Shown piece by piece: positions 16,923-25,674 of a stretch of DNA of 27,760 nt (position 1 is the first letter of the stretch; each line of letters opens with the position of its first letter). The notes under the pieces are model-generated. The model had not been told where the DNA came from and ran no database searches. It saw only the letters and a program-made list of their open reading frames with translations. The position numbers and the translations under genes were made by a program. Where the stretch lies: assembly GCF_905207935.1 (NCBI RefSeq), contig NZ_CAJLNI010000009.1, positions 1 to 27,760 on the forward strand. Direction: 5' to 3'. Source of the DNA: an uncultured Haemophilus sp. (lineage in GTDB: Bacteria; Pseudomonadota; Gammaproteobacteria; Enterobacterales; Pasteurellaceae).

Positions 16923-16958
16923 TTCCAACAAATTTGACCGCTCTTTTAAGGAGACAAT

Positions 16959-17876
16959 ATGTATTACGGTATTGATATTGGTGGCACAAAGATTGAATTG
17001 GCTGCTTTTAATGAAAAATTAGAAAAACTTTATACCGAGCGCGTGCCAACGCCACAGACAGATTATCAAGATTGGTTACAGGCGATTAAAACTTTAGTCG
17101 AACGTGCGGATGCCCACTTTGGTGAAAAAGGCACAGTAGGTTTAGGCTTGCCTGGATTTGTTAATTTAACAACTGGGCTTGCTGAAGTGACGAATATTCG
17201 TGTTGCAGATAATAAGCCAATTTTAGCCGATCTTGAACGCGTTTTAGATCGTGAAGTGCGGGCAGAAAATGATGCAAATTGCTTTGCGCTTTCTGAAGCT
17301 TGGGACGAAGAGAATACCCAATATCCTTCTGTATTAGGGCTGATTTTAGGCACTGGTTTTGGTGGTGGCTTTGTGATTAACGGCAAAATTCACTCAGGAC
17401 AAGTTGGAATGGCGGGAGAGTTAGGTCATCTTCAATTAAATTATCATGCCTTAAAATTATTGGGTTGGGATAAAGCACCTATTTATGAATGTGGTTGTGG
17501 TAATCATGCCTGTTTAGATACTTATATTTCAGGTCGCGGTTTTGAAATGTTGTACCGCGACTTAAAAGGCGAGGCATTATCAGCGAAAGACATTATCGAT
17601 CGCTTTTATGAGAAAGAAGAAAGTGCGGTTGATTTTGTTCGCATTTTTGTGGAGTTAGCGGCTATTTCTATCGGTAACATTATCACTGCGTTTGATCCAC
17701 ATATGATTGTGCTAGGTGGGGGGTTATCGAATTTTGATTATCTCTATGAAGCGTTACCAAAAGCATTGCCACCTCATTTAATGCGTAGTGCGAAAGTGCC
17801 ACCAATCAAAAAAGCAAAACATGGTGATTCTGGTGGAGTGCGTGGTGCTGCAGCGTTATTTTTAAAACGTGAATAG
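16959..17876 (+). CDS. nagK: N-acetyl-D-glucosamine kinase NagK (ROK family)
   Basis: 305 residues. NagK phosphorylates free N-acetylglucosamine, feeding cell-wall recycling and amino-sugar catabolism. Seen: the N-terminal phosphate loop [15 protein letters not shown], the catalytic D105 in AENDANC, the GTGFGGGFV phosphate motif, and a zinc site from H157 (GELGH), C178, C180 and C185. The zinc motif reads [10 protein letters not shown], where the ROK consensus is CxCGxxGCxE, so Ala replaces Gly and Asp replaces Glu; the metal ligands are intact. Length matches E. coli NagK (303). AAGGAG lies 7 bases before the start. An imperfect uptake signal (ACCGCTCTT, 16937-16945) lies in the leader. Another sugar-specific ROK kinase is possible but less likely. 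Confidence 0.88.
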   Translation: MYYGIDIGGTKIELAAFNEKLEKLYTERVPTPQTDYQDWLQAIKTLVERADAHFGEKGTVGLGLPGFVNLTTGLAEVTNIRVADNKPILADLERVLDREVRAENDANCFALSEAWDEENTQYPSVLGLILGTGFGGGFVINGKIHSGQVGMAGELGHLQLNYHALKLLGWDKAPIYECGCGNHACLDTYISGRGFEMLYRDLKGEALSAKDIIDRFYEKEESAVDFVRIFVELAAISIGNIITAFDPHMIVLGGGLSNFDYLYEALPKALPPHLMRSAKVPPIKKAKHGDSGGVRGAAALFLKRE

Positions 17877-17927
17877 ATTTAATCTAAAAAAATAGTAAAA
17901 AATTGAATAAAATTTATGTTATAGGAT

Positions 17928-17966
17928 AAAAATCCAGTTTCTTTTTAAGAAAACTGGATTTTTTCT
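17928..17966 (+). terminator. nagK terminator
   Basis: Stem AATCCAGTTT / AAACTGGATT (17931-17940 and 17951-17960) with a 10-base loop, followed by TTTTTCTTTT. It separates nagK from agcS. Confidence 0.9.
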
Positions 17967-18014
17967 TTTATCTCTCTACAATCAAAATATTGATCTTTTT
18001 TAAGCGAGGTTTTT

Positions 18015-19454
18015 ATGCTGACAGAATTTGGTAACTGGATCGAGCAAGGTTTGACATGGGTTGTTGAACATTTAGATGAACCACTATGGAATATCACTAT
18101 TGTAATTTTATTAGGTGTAGGTTTATTTTTTACGATTACTACTGGTTTGGTGCAACTACGTCTTTTACCAGCAAGTATACGTGAAATGTGGTTTGGACGT
18201 GCGGCAGAAGGTAATTCTTTAACACCATTCCAGGCATTTGCAACAGGGTTAGCCAGCCGAGTTGGTGTCGGTAATATCAGTGGTGTGGCAACAGCTATTG
18301 CGCTTGGTGGTGAAGGTGCCGTATTTTGGATGTGGGTAACGGCATTTATTGGCATGTCGAGTGCTTTTGCAGAATCTACCTTAGCACAAGTATTTAAAAT
18401 TCAAGATAAAGATGGCTCTTTCCGTGGTGGCCCTGCTTACTACATTACACAAGGTTTAAAATCACGTTGCTTAGCAGTAGCGTTTGCTGTATCACTTATT
18501 TTTACCTTTGGTTTTGCATTTAATTCAGTACAAGCAAACTCAATCGTAGAAGCAACTAAAAATGCTTGGAATTGGCAAGGTGAATATGTTGGTCTTGTTT
18601 TAGTTGTTTTAACTGCCGCGATTATTTTCGGTGGCGTGAAACGTATTGCGACCATTTCTAGTAGCGTAGTACCGATGATGGCACTCTTTTATCTAATTAT
18701 GGCGGTAATTATCTTAGGCATGCATATTGATATGATCCCAACGGTAATCGCCAATATTTATAAAAGTGCCTTTACTTTCCAATCTGCAGCAGGTGGAATG
18801 TTTGGTGCTTTAGTCTCTAAAGCCATGATGATGGGGATTAAGCGCGGATTATTCTCTAATGAAGCAGGGATGGGATCTGCCCCCAATGCGGCCGCTGCAG
18901 CACATGTAAAACATCCGGTTAGTCAAGGTTTAGTGCAAATGCTTGGTGTGTTTGTTGATACCATGATCGTATGTACTTGTACGGCAGTGATTATCCTGCT
19001 TTCAGATAATTACGGCAGTGAAACACTGAAAAGTATTTCCTTAACGCAAAATGCATTGCGTTATCATGTTGGCGACTTTGGCGTGCATTTCTTGGCTTTC
19101 ATTTTATTGCTTTTTGCTTATTCATCTATTATCGGTAACTATGCTTATGCGGAAAGTAATATTCGTTTTATAAAAAATAAACCGTGGTTTGTGTGGTCGT
19201 TCCGTTTGGCTGTCTTATTCTTTGTTTATTTCGGTTCAGTAAAATCAGGCAATGTCGTGTGGAATTTTGCAGATACCGTGATGGCAGTGATGGCAATTAT
19301 TAACTTAGTCGCGATTGTTTTACTTTCCCCGATTGTGTGGAAGTTAATGAAAGACTATCAACGTCAATTAAAAGAAGGGAAAGAACCAGAATTCAAAATT
19401 GACCTCTACCCTGAAATTAAAAAACGAGTATTAGAACATCGAATTTGGAAATAA
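18015..19454 (+). CDS. AGCS-family sodium/alanine (amino acid) symporter
   Basis: 479 residues. AGCS transporters import alanine or glycine with sodium across the inner membrane. The family signature region TPFQAFATGLASRVGVGNISG is at about residues 72-92, and FSNEAGMGSAPNAAAAA lies in the middle of the protein. About eleven hydrophobic segments are visible. GAGG lies 6 bases before ATG 18015, and TACAAT (17977-17982) could be its -10 element. A terminator separates it from nagK, so it is probably its own unit. H. influenzae has the same nagK-like and AGCS gene pair next to each other, as far as I recall. The substrate (alanine, glycine or glutamine) cannot be decided from sequence. Confidence 0.9.
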   Translation: MLTEFGNWIEQGLTWVVEHLDEPLWNITIVILLGVGLFFTITTGLVQLRLLPASIREMWFGRAAEGNSLTPFQAFATGLASRVGVGNISGVATAIALGGEGAVFWMWVTAFIGMSSAFAESTLAQVFKIQDKDGSFRGGPAYYITQGLKSRCLAVAFAVSLIFTFGFAFNSVQANSIVEATKNAWNWQGEYVGLVLVVLTAAIIFGGVKRIATISSSVVPMMALFYLIMAVIILGMHIDMIPTVIANIYKSAFTFQSAAGGMFGALVSKAMMMGIKRGLFSNEAGMGSAPNAAAAAHVKHPVSQGLVQMLGVFVDTMIVCTCTAVIILLSDNYGSETLKSISLTQNALRYHVGDFGVHFLAFILLLFAYSSIIGNYAYAESNIRFIKNKPWFVWSFRLAVLFFVYFGSVKSGNVVWNFADTVMAVMAIINLVAIVLLSPIVWKLMKDYQRQLKEGKEPEFKIDLYPEIKKRVLEHRIWK

Positions 19455-19469
19455 ATGTTGATGGACATA

Positions 19470-19500
19470 AAAAAGGCGGGACATCCCGCCTTTATTGTTT
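19470..19500. terminator. Bidirectional terminator between the AGCS gene and bcr
   Basis: Stem AAAGGCGGGA / TCCCGCCTTT with a minimal CA loop, followed by ATTGTTTT on + and by TTATGTCC on -. It is strong for the + gene; an uptake signal (19520-19528) lies between it and the bcr stop. Confidence 0.88.
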
Positions 19501-19527
19501 TAAATTGACTTGAAAATTGACCGCACT

Positions 19528-20718
19528 TTATCGTTCATTTCGATAAGTCAGGAAGTAATAAGAGAGGACGGAAATGACCACGCAAGCTGTCATCGTATAG
19601 AGCATTGGGGCTGCTGTTTCCATTTTAAAGCTCGCTACAAGGGAACCCATCACAGCACCAACACCAAAACGAACACTTCCCATTAATGAATTTGCGGTAC
19701 CCGCCATCGTTGGGAATTTTTCTAGAATAGAGGCTGTAGCATTGGAGGAGATTAATGGATTTTGTCCAACAAAAAAGGCTACACCAATTGCCATTGACCA
19801 GAAACCAAAATCAAAAAGTGCGGTTAAAAATAACCAAATTCCTGAAATAAACTGTACGGCAATACCAATTCGTAACATGGTTTCAGCACCTAGCTTCAAT
19901 ACAAATTTTCCATTTAGATAAGAAGCAGCGGTCATAATCGCGATATTGATCATAAAGAAATAGCCGAATTGATCGACTGGAATGCCATAAATACCGATAT
20001 AAACAATCGAACCAGCAGTGACGAAAGCAAATAAGCCCCCAAAACCAAAAGATGCCGCCGCCATATAACCCAACACTTCTTTTTGTTTAGAAAGTGTCAT
20101 AAAGTTACGGGCAATGATATTCAGGCGCAGAGGAATACGATTTTCTTGTTTATGGGTCTCGGGAATAATGAAAAAGACGAGCAATGCAGCAAGAAATCCC
20201 ATGATACCAATCACATAAAAAATCATGTGCCAGTGGAAATATTTCACGATATATCCGCCAATTATAGGCGCAACAAGCGGCGCGATCATAAAGACAAGCG
20301 TGATGGTGGACATGATTCGAGAGAGTTGATCTTTGCTAAATAAATCTCGTAATAAAGCGCCTGAAAGCACAACAGGCGCAGCACCAAAGAAACCTTGAAT
20401 GAACCGCAGCGCAGTGAAACTGCCAATAGAATGAATCCCTGTTAAAATAATGGATGTGATAGCACCAATAATGACCCCTAATAGAATAATAGGTTTACGA
20501 CCAAAGCTATCACCAAAGGGCCCCCAGAACAATTGCCCTGCCGCCATACCATAAGCGAAGAATGTCAGCGTGTGCTGTACTTGCTCGGAGTCGATATTTA
20601 AGTCTTCGGCAATATTTAAAAAGGACGGAATATACATATCCACGCCCAAAGGCGGTAGCATCGAGAGGATGCCGAGTGTGGCAATAAAAATAAAGGTAGG
20701 TTTAATATTTTGGCTCAT
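19528..20718 (-). CDS. bcr: Bcr/CflA-family MFS multidrug efflux transporter
   Basis: 396 residues with about twelve membrane segments. Bcr/CflA proteins export bicyclomycin, chloramphenicol-like drugs, sulfonamides or small metabolites by proton antiport. Diagnostic parts are the N-terminal PPLGVDMYIPSF segment, the MFS loop motif FGDSFGRKPIILLG between segments 2 and 3, and the drug-antiporter motif RFIQGFFGAAPVVLSGALLRD around segments 4 and 5. It starts 1 base after the rsuA stop and is the last gene of the DUF1919-rsuA-bcr unit. Its actual substrate is unknown. The uptake signal at 19520-19528 touches its stop codon. Confidence 0.92.
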   Translation of the reverse strand: MSQNIKPTFIFIATLGILSMLPPLGVDMYIPSFLNIAEDLNIDSEQVQHTLTFFAYGMAAGQLFWGPFGDSFGRKPIILLGVIIGAITSIILTGIHSIGSFTALRFIQGFFGAAPVVLSGALLRDLFSKDQLSRIMSTITLVFMIAPLVAPIIGGYIVKYFHWHMIFYVIGIMGFLAALLVFFIIPETHKQENRIPLRLNIIARNFMTLSKQKEVLGYMAAASFGFGGLFAFVTAGSIVYIGIYGIPVDQFGYFFMINIAIMTAASYLNGKFVLKLGAETMLRIGIAVQFISGIWLFLTALFDFGFWSMAIGVAFFVGQNPLISSNATASILEKFPTMAGTANSLMGSVRFGVGAVMGSLVASFKMETAAPMLYTMTACVVISVLSYYFLTYRNER

Positions 20719-20719
20719 A

Positions 20720-21418
20720 TTATTTCACTAAATTGTCGATTTCTTCCTGAGTGAGTGGACGAAATTCGCCTTCTTTTAAGCTTTCATCTAATTCAACGTT
20801 ACCGATTTTCCAACGATGGAGTGCCACGACTTTATTACCCAGTGCGGCAAACATTCGTTTCACTTGGTGATAGCGTCCTTCAGAGATGGTCAGATTCACG
20901 TTGTAATCATCTAACACTTCAAGTTTTGCTGGCTTAGTCGGTTCTTTTTCTCCACGTAATAAAATGCCTTCTTCACAAGCTGAAGCATAATGGTTCTCAA
21001 CCGGATCAGCTAAAGTGACTAAATAGGTTTTCTCACATTGATGTTTTGGTGAGGTAATACGATGTGACCATTGCCCATCATCGGTTAATAGCACGAGGCC
21101 AGTGGTATCCACATCTAATCGTCCAGCGCTGTGTAATTTGCTAGAAAGAGGCGGTTCAAAGAATTGATAAATGGTTGGATAGTCACCATCATCATGAGAG
21201 CAAACATAGCCCTGAGGCTTATGCAACATAAAATATTGACCTTCTTCCACCCAAGTCAATAATTCATCTTCAAAATAAATTTCATCTTCTTGGCTAACTT
21301 TGGTCGCCCCATTTTTTACAATTTCACCGTTAATTTTGACCGCACTTTGGCGAATGGCCTTGGTGGCTTGTGAACGGGTTAAACCGGTATTCTCGGCAAT
21401 AAATTTATCTAATCGCAT
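20720..21418 (-). CDS. rsuA: 16S rRNA pseudouridine(516) synthase RsuA
   Basis: 232 residues, the length of E. coli RsuA (231). RsuA isomerises U516 of 16S rRNA to pseudouridine. An S4 RNA-binding domain (MRLDKFIAENTGLTRSQATK onward, 1-60) precedes the synthase domain, whose catalytic aspartate is D102 in SAGRLDVDTTGL. KRMFAALGNKVVALHR is the family's second motif. The gene lies 9 bases behind the DUF1919 gene and 1 base before bcr. The same DUF1919-rsuA-bcr order occurs in H. influenzae as I recall it. An uptake signal lies in the S4-coding part (21339-21347). Confidence 0.94.
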   Translation of the reverse strand: MRLDKFIAENTGLTRSQATKAIRQSAVKINGEIVKNGATKVSQEDEIYFEDELLTWVEEGQYFMLHKPQGYVCSHDDGDYPTIYQFFEPPLSSKLHSAGRLDVDTTGLVLLTDDGQWSHRITSPKHQCEKTYLVTLADPVENHYASACEEGILLRGEKEPTKPAKLEVLDDYNVNLTISEGRYHQVKRMFAALGNKVVALHRWKIGNVELDESLKEGEFRPLTQEEIDNLVK

Positions 21419-21427
21419 CGTAAACTC

Positions 21428-22057
21428 TTATTTTTGATTGAACCAGCTAACGTAATCAAATTGGTCGTAATATTTTTCGCCATTCCAACCGGAAAAGGTA
21501 AATAAATCACCCACTTCGTTTTCGTTTTCAAAGCCTTTAATGTAGAAAGCAGATTTAAGTTCGGGATAAGGCTTATGGGTAAAGACCACTTTGTTTGGGT
21601 AAGGCAAGTTATCAAAGGCTTGTAGGTCTTCATATTTTGCGCCTTTTCCGCCATCTTTATCCGTCATCATAATAAATAAATTATCGAAATCTAAACGCTG
21701 TGAGCGAGCTTCCCATTTCTCTTTGGCTTCTTGTTCAGAATGGTAATGCATAAAATGCACTTTAAGATCATCTAATAAGCCAACGGGATATGGTTTTTCT
21801 GTTTGTATAAATTGAAGCCGTTGTGCTTGATAGAATGCGATGTTCTGTAGATAGCGAACAAAATCGCTTGGATCTAAATAAAGGTTAACAAACGGAGAAT
21901 TAAAAGGCTGATTGAGGTCGTGCAAAATAAATGCACCGACACAGTTTGCCGAAATCACTGACATGCCTTGGTTGGTTAACCGTTTTTGGAAGGTTTTGTT
22001 AATCGCTTTCCGTTGTAATTTATTGATGGCACTTCTAAATTTAGAAAACAAGCTCAT
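21428..22057 (-). CDS. DUF1919 family protein
   Basis: 209 residues, no signal peptide or membrane segment, with a basic N-terminus (FSKFRSAINKLQRKAINKTFQ). I recognise the DUF1919 pattern: SANCVGAFILHDLNQPFNSP, then NLYLDPSDFVRYLQNI, LDDLKVHFMHY and FTHKPYPEL. Members are often found in polysaccharide or lipopolysaccharide loci, where an acyl- or glycosyl-transfer role has been suggested; nothing here proves it. It is the first gene of a three-gene unit with rsuA and bcr, whose functions do not obviously relate to a glycan. A second frame at its C-terminal end (21409-21654) is a shadow. Confidence 0.85.
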   Translation of the reverse strand: MSLFSKFRSAINKLQRKAINKTFQKRLTNQGMSVISANCVGAFILHDLNQPFNSPFVNLYLDPSDFVRYLQNIAFYQAQRLQFIQTEKPYPVGLLDDLKVHFMHYHSEQEAKEKWEARSQRLDFDNLFIMMTDKDGGKGAKYEDLQAFDNLPYPNKVVFTHKPYPELKSAFYIKGFENENEVGDLFTFSGWNGEKYYDQFDYVSWFNQK

Positions 22058-22177
22058 TATTTAAATCCTGTATGTTTTTTGGCGACATAGTAACGTTTTT
22101 GGCCAAAAATGTGAAGAAAAGACAAAAAGTGCGGTCGATTTCACTCATATTTTGTAATCATTTTGTAAAATTTTTGC

Positions 22178-22214
22178 GGTATATCACAAATTTCTCTAAA
22201 AAAGAGAGTATAAT
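22178..22214 (+). promoter_or_regulatory. Candidate maeB promoter with possible CRP site
   Basis: A perfect TATAAT lies at 22209-22214, giving a start near 22221, 38 bases before maeB ATG 22259. No good -35 is visible, which suits an activator-dependent promoter. A perfect right CRP half-site TCACA is at 22184-22188; the left half (TTTGC at 22173-22177) matches only 3 of 5. The site centre would be near -40.5, the class II position. The -10 is convincing; the CRP site is speculative. Confidence 0.45.
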
Positions 22215-22258
22215 GGCGCAAATTTTATTTAGCCTAAGTGAAAATGGAGTATTTTTAT

Positions 22259-23533
22259 ATGAGCGAACAATTACGCCAAGCCGCATTAGATTTTCATGAA
22301 TTCCCAATTCCGGGAAAAATTGCGGTCACCCCAACCAAATCGCTAGAAACCCAACATGATTTAGCTCTTGCTTATTCTCCCGGTGTTGCAGAGCCTTGCT
22401 TAGAAATTGAAAAAGATCCTTCTGCTGCAAGCCGTTATACCGCTCGCGCTAACTTAGTTGCCGTGATTTCAAATGGTACAGCGGTATTAGGTTTAGGAAA
22501 TATTGGTGCGCTTGCATCAAAACCCGTTATGGAAGGGAAAGGGGTATTGTTCAAAAAATTTGCCGGCATCAATGTATTCGACATTGAAATCAATGAACAT
22601 GATCCAGATAAATTAATCGATATTATTGCTTCATTAGAACCAACATTTGGTGGGATTAACCTTGAAGATATCAAAGCACCGGAATGTTTCCACATTGAAA
22701 AAGCATTGCGTGAACGAATGGGAATTCCGGTATTCCATGATGACCAACATGGTACTGCCATTATCGTCGGTGCAGCAGCATTAAACGGTTTAGAAATTAT
22801 TGGTAAAAATATTGCAGATGTTCGCTTAGTAGTAAATGGCGCAGGTGCTTCTGCTATTGCTTGTACTAACTTGCTTCGTGCATTAGGTTTCAAAAAAGAA
22901 AATATCACCATGTGTGACTCTAAAGGTGTGATTTTCAAAGGCCGTGGCGATAACATGGATGAAACCAAACAATTCTACGCGATTGAAGATAATGGTTGGC
23001 GCACATTAGCGGATGCCGTTAAGGGGGCCGATGTGTTCTTAGGTTGCTCTAAAGCAGGTGCATTAAAAGCTGAAATGGTGAAAACCATGGCGGAAAATCC
23101 ATTGATTCTTGCATTAGCTAACCCTGTACCTGAAATTACCCCAGATGAAGCGAAAGCAGTACGTCCGGATGCGATTGTTTGTACTGGTCGTTCAGACTTT
23201 CCAAACCAAGTAAATAACGTACTTTGTTTCCCATTCTTATTCCGTGGTGCATTAGATGTAGGGGCAACAGCGATTAATGAGGAAATGAAATTAGCGGCTT
23301 CTCATGCGATTGCAGGTTTGGCGAAAGAACCGGTGCCGTTAGAAATTATTGCTAATTATGGTGCGTTATCTTTTGGACCTGATTATGTGATTCCAACACC
23401 ATTTGATCCACGCTTATTGTTTACTGTGTCTTCTGCGGTAGCGAAAAAAGCGATGGAAACAGGTGTGGCAACACGTCCAATTACAGATTGGGCAGCTTAT
23501 GAAAAACAATTAAAAGCATTAGTTTCAGCTTAA
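22259..23533 (+). CDS. maeB: NADP-type malic enzyme, catalytic domain only (MaeB without PTA domain)
   Basis: 424 residues from ATG 22259, with GGAG 9 bases upstream. Malic enzyme decarboxylates malate to pyruvate and CO2 and forms NADPH or NADH. The protein follows the first 420 residues of E. coli MaeB closely: [25 protein letters not shown] (with the catalytic Lys region), [24 protein letters not shown] with metal-binding acids, the dinucleotide site [12 protein letters not shown], and [13 protein letters not shown]. It stops where the E. coli enzyme continues into a phosphotransacetylase-like regulatory domain of about 330 residues. A terminator follows immediately, and no remnant of that domain is visible downstream. 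The frame is open to ATG 22238, but the ribosome binding site fits 22259. NAD versus NADP preference cannot be read safely. Confidence 0.92.
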   Translation: MSEQLRQAALDFHEFPIPGKIAVTPTKSLETQHDLALAYSPGVAEPCLEIEKDPSAASRYTARANLVAVISNGTAVLGLGNIGALASKPVMEGKGVLFKKFAGINVFDIEINEHDPDKLIDIIASLEPTFGGINLEDIKAPECFHIEKALRERMGIPVFHDDQHGTAIIVGAAALNGLEIIGKNIADVRLVVNGAGASAIACTNLLRALGFKKENITMCDSKGVIFKGRGDNMDETKQFYAIEDNGWRTLADAVKGADVFLGCSKAGALKAEMVKTMAENPLILALANPVPEITPDEAKAVRPDAIVCTGRSDFPNQVNNVLCFPFLFRGALDVGATAINEEMKLAASHAIAGLAKEPVPLEIIANYGALSFGPDYVIPTPFDPRLLFTVSSAVAKKAMETGVATRPITDWAAYEKQLKALVSA

Positions 23534-23544
23534 TCTTTCTCTTC

Positions 23545-23596
23545 CAAAGTGCGGTCAAAAATGATGATGTTTTTAACCGCACTTTGTGTTTTTTTA
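23545..23596 (+). terminator. Inverted uptake-signal pair, maeB terminator
   Basis: Two uptake signals (AAGTGCGGT 23547-23555 and ACCGCACTT 23576-23584) form an 11-base-pair stem that extends by five A-T pairs after one C/A mismatch, with loop TGATGATG. TGTTTTTTTA follows. It begins 11 bases after the maeB stop. Confidence 0.9.
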
Positions 23597-23667
23597 TCTG
23601 TCTATGAAAGGAATGGCACATTAGCGTGCTTTAAATTAATCAAAGGGTAGCGATTCCCTTAGGACTT

Positions 23668-25605
23668 ATGAGTGTCAAAATGAAACAAACACGTTCTCCT
23701 TTATATCCGATTTTTCTCTTCGTCATCATTAATCTGATCATTTTCACCTTGTCTCGTCTTGGGCTTGCAATTTGGCAGGCTGACCGTGTCTCTGCGGTAG
23801 CGGGCTGGGGGCAATTATTCTTACAAGGCTTGCGTATGGACATCGTGGCTTTGTGTTATCTATTTGGTGTGCCAGCATTATTTACGGTGTTATTTCATAA
23901 TAGCCGTATTTGGAAAATGATTTTACGCATTTGGCTTACTCTCGGTAGTGTGTTCATTCTATTTATGGAATTGGCTACGCCTGCATTTATCGAAACCTAT
24001 GATTTCCGTCCAAACCGTCTCTTTATCGAATATCTAATTTATCCGAAAGAAGTCTTTTCAATGTTGATGGAAGGGCATTTAACTGCGGTCATTTTTAGCC
24101 TTATTTTCACTGTTACGGCTTTCTTCTGTTATTGGAAACTATCTGGTTATGCGGTCAAAGATTTACGCCCAATGAGCTGGAAATTACGCCCTGTAATAGC
24201 ATTGCTCGTGATTGCAGTTGCTTTTTTAGGTGCGCGTTCGAGTTTCCAACACCGTGGTGTTAACCCTGCAATGGTCGCCTTTTCTTCCGATGGTTTAGTG
24301 AATTCTCTCGTGTTGAACTCTGGCTATTCTGTCCTTTATGCGGCACAGCAATTTAAAGATGAAGGAGCATCTTCTGAAGCCTATGGCAAAATGGATACTG
24401 ATGAAATGTTGCGTATTGTCAAAGCAAGCCGTGGGCGCCCTGAAAGTGATTATATTTCAGAGAAGATTCCAACCTTAACGAAAAACCAAGCGACTTACCA
24501 AGGTAAACCGAAAAATATCGTCATTATTTTGGAAGAAAGTTTTGGGGCGCAATTTATCGGTACATTAGGCGGAAAACCACTTTCACCTGAATTTGATAAA
24601 TTAGCCAAAGAAGGTTGGTTATTTGAAAATCTTTATGCTACGGGGACGCGTTCTGTTCGTGGTATTGAAGCTACCACAGCGGGCTTCACACCCACTCCAG
24701 CACGTGCAGTGGTGAAATTGAATAACAGCCAAAGTGGTTTCTTTACCATTGCAGATTTACTTGCTAAACAAGGTTACAACACTTCCTTTATTTATGGCGG
24801 TGAAAAGCACTTTGATAACATGGCAAGCTTCTTCTATGGCAATGGTTTCCAAACCATTATCGATCAAAAAGATTACCAAAATCCGAAATTTACTGCGACT
24901 TGGGGTGTGAGTGATGAGGATTTATTTGATAAAGCGAACGAAACTTTTACCCAATTACAGAATGAAGGAAAACCATTCTTTAGCTTAGTGTTTAGTTCGA
25001 GCAATCACGATCCTTTTGAATTTCCGGATGGTAAAATTGAGCTTTACGAACAACCAAAAGCAACCCGTAATAACAGTGCAAAATATGCGGATTATGCGAT
25101 TGGTTATTTCTTCAACTTAGCGAAACAATCTAATTATTGGAAAGATACCGTGTTCTTGGTGATTGCAGACCATGACTCCCGTGCAGCAGGGGCAAGCTTA
25201 GTGCCAATTAAGCATTTCCATATTCCTGCGTTAATTTTAGGTGATCATGTTGAGCCACGCCGAGACAGTCGTTTAGTGAGTCAAATTGATATGCCGACAA
25301 CCTTACTTTCTATTGCGGGGGTAAGTGGTAATTATCCGATGATTGGCTTTGATTTAACGCAAGATGTGAATCCGAATCGTGCCTTTATGCAGTTTGATCA
25401 AACCCAAGCTTTAATGAAAGGCAATCATGATGTCGTTATCCAAACACCAAATAGTAAAGCAAAAGGCTATGTTTATGATAAGGAAAAAGACACATTAACC
25501 GAAAAAGACGTGCCGGAAGAAATGAAAAAAGAAGCGTTGGCACATGCCTTACTTGGCAGCTATTTGTATAAAAACCGTTTATATAAAGGCAGTGAAGAGA
25601 AATAA
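23668..25605 (+). CDS. LTA-synthase-like membrane sulfatase-fold transferase
   Basis: 645 residues. The family transfers phosphoglycerol or phosphoethanolamine from phospholipid to a surface glycan, using a periplasmic alkaline-phosphatase fold. Five membrane segments are visible (about 11-31, 48-74, 83-108, 137-156, 175-190), then the catalytic domain: E290 in ILEESFGAQFIG, likely nucleophile T327 in TGTRSVRGIEATT, HDPFEFPD (447-454), and the D501-H502 metal pair in VIADHDSR. It resembles the H. influenzae protein next to malic enzyme (HI1246 in my memory). Start ATG 23668 has AGGA only 3 bases upstream; ATG 23680 is an alternative. An uptake signal begins on the last base of the stop codon. 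The substrate is unknown, with lipooligosaccharide a guess. Confidence 0.88.
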   Translation: MSVKMKQTRSPLYPIFLFVIINLIIFTLSRLGLAIWQADRVSAVAGWGQLFLQGLRMDIVALCYLFGVPALFTVLFHNSRIWKMILRIWLTLGSVFILFMELATPAFIETYDFRPNRLFIEYLIYPKEVFSMLMEGHLTAVIFSLIFTVTAFFCYWKLSGYAVKDLRPMSWKLRPVIALLVIAVAFLGARSSFQHRGVNPAMVAFSSDGLVNSLVLNSGYSVLYAAQQFKDEGASSEAYGKMDTDEMLRIVKASRGRPESDYISEKIPTLTKNQATYQGKPKNIVIILEESFGAQFIGTLGGKPLSPEFDKLAKEGWLFENLYATGTRSVRGIEATTAGFTPTPARAVVKLNNSQSGFFTIADLLAKQGYNTSFIYGGEKHFDNMASFFYGNGFQTIIDQKDYQNPKFTATWGVSDEDLFDKANETFTQLQNEGKPFFSLVFSSSNHDPFEFPDGKIELYEQPKATRNNSAKYADYAIGYFFNLAKQSNYWKDTVFLVIADHDSRAAGASLVPIKHFHIPALILGDHVEPRRDSRLVSQIDMPTTLLSIAGVSGNYPMIGFDLTQDVNPNRAFMQFDQTQALMKGNHDVVIQTPNSKAKGYVYDKEKDTLTEKDVPEEMKKEALAHALLGSYLYKNRLYKGSEEK

Positions 25606-25631
25606 AGTGCGGTCAGTTTTAGGCTAATTTT

Positions 25632-25660
25632 AAAGGGCGAATGATTTCGCCCTTTTTCTT
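25632..25660. terminator. Terminator between the LTA-synthase-like gene and ytfE
   Basis: Perfect 10-base-pair stem AAAGGGCGAA / TTCGCCCTTT with loop TGAT, followed by TTCTTTATAT on +. The - strand flank is weaker in T. It lies between two convergent genes. Confidence 0.9.
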
Positions 25661-25674
25661 TATATGATTTGTTC

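Noticed and set aside
17945..18355. 136-residue open frame on - at the 5' end of the AGCS gene
   Set aside because: Antisense to the conserved transporter signature region; Pro/Asn-rich low-complexity translation is typical of a shadow.
22072..22299. 75-residue + frame upstream of maeB
   Set aside because: It crosses the uptake signal, the TATAAT promoter and the maeB start in another frame, with no ribosome binding site; it is promoter-region noise.
22435..22968. 177-residue open frame on - inside maeB
   Set aside because: It lies wholly opposite the conserved malic enzyme core and has no recognisable domain or start signal.
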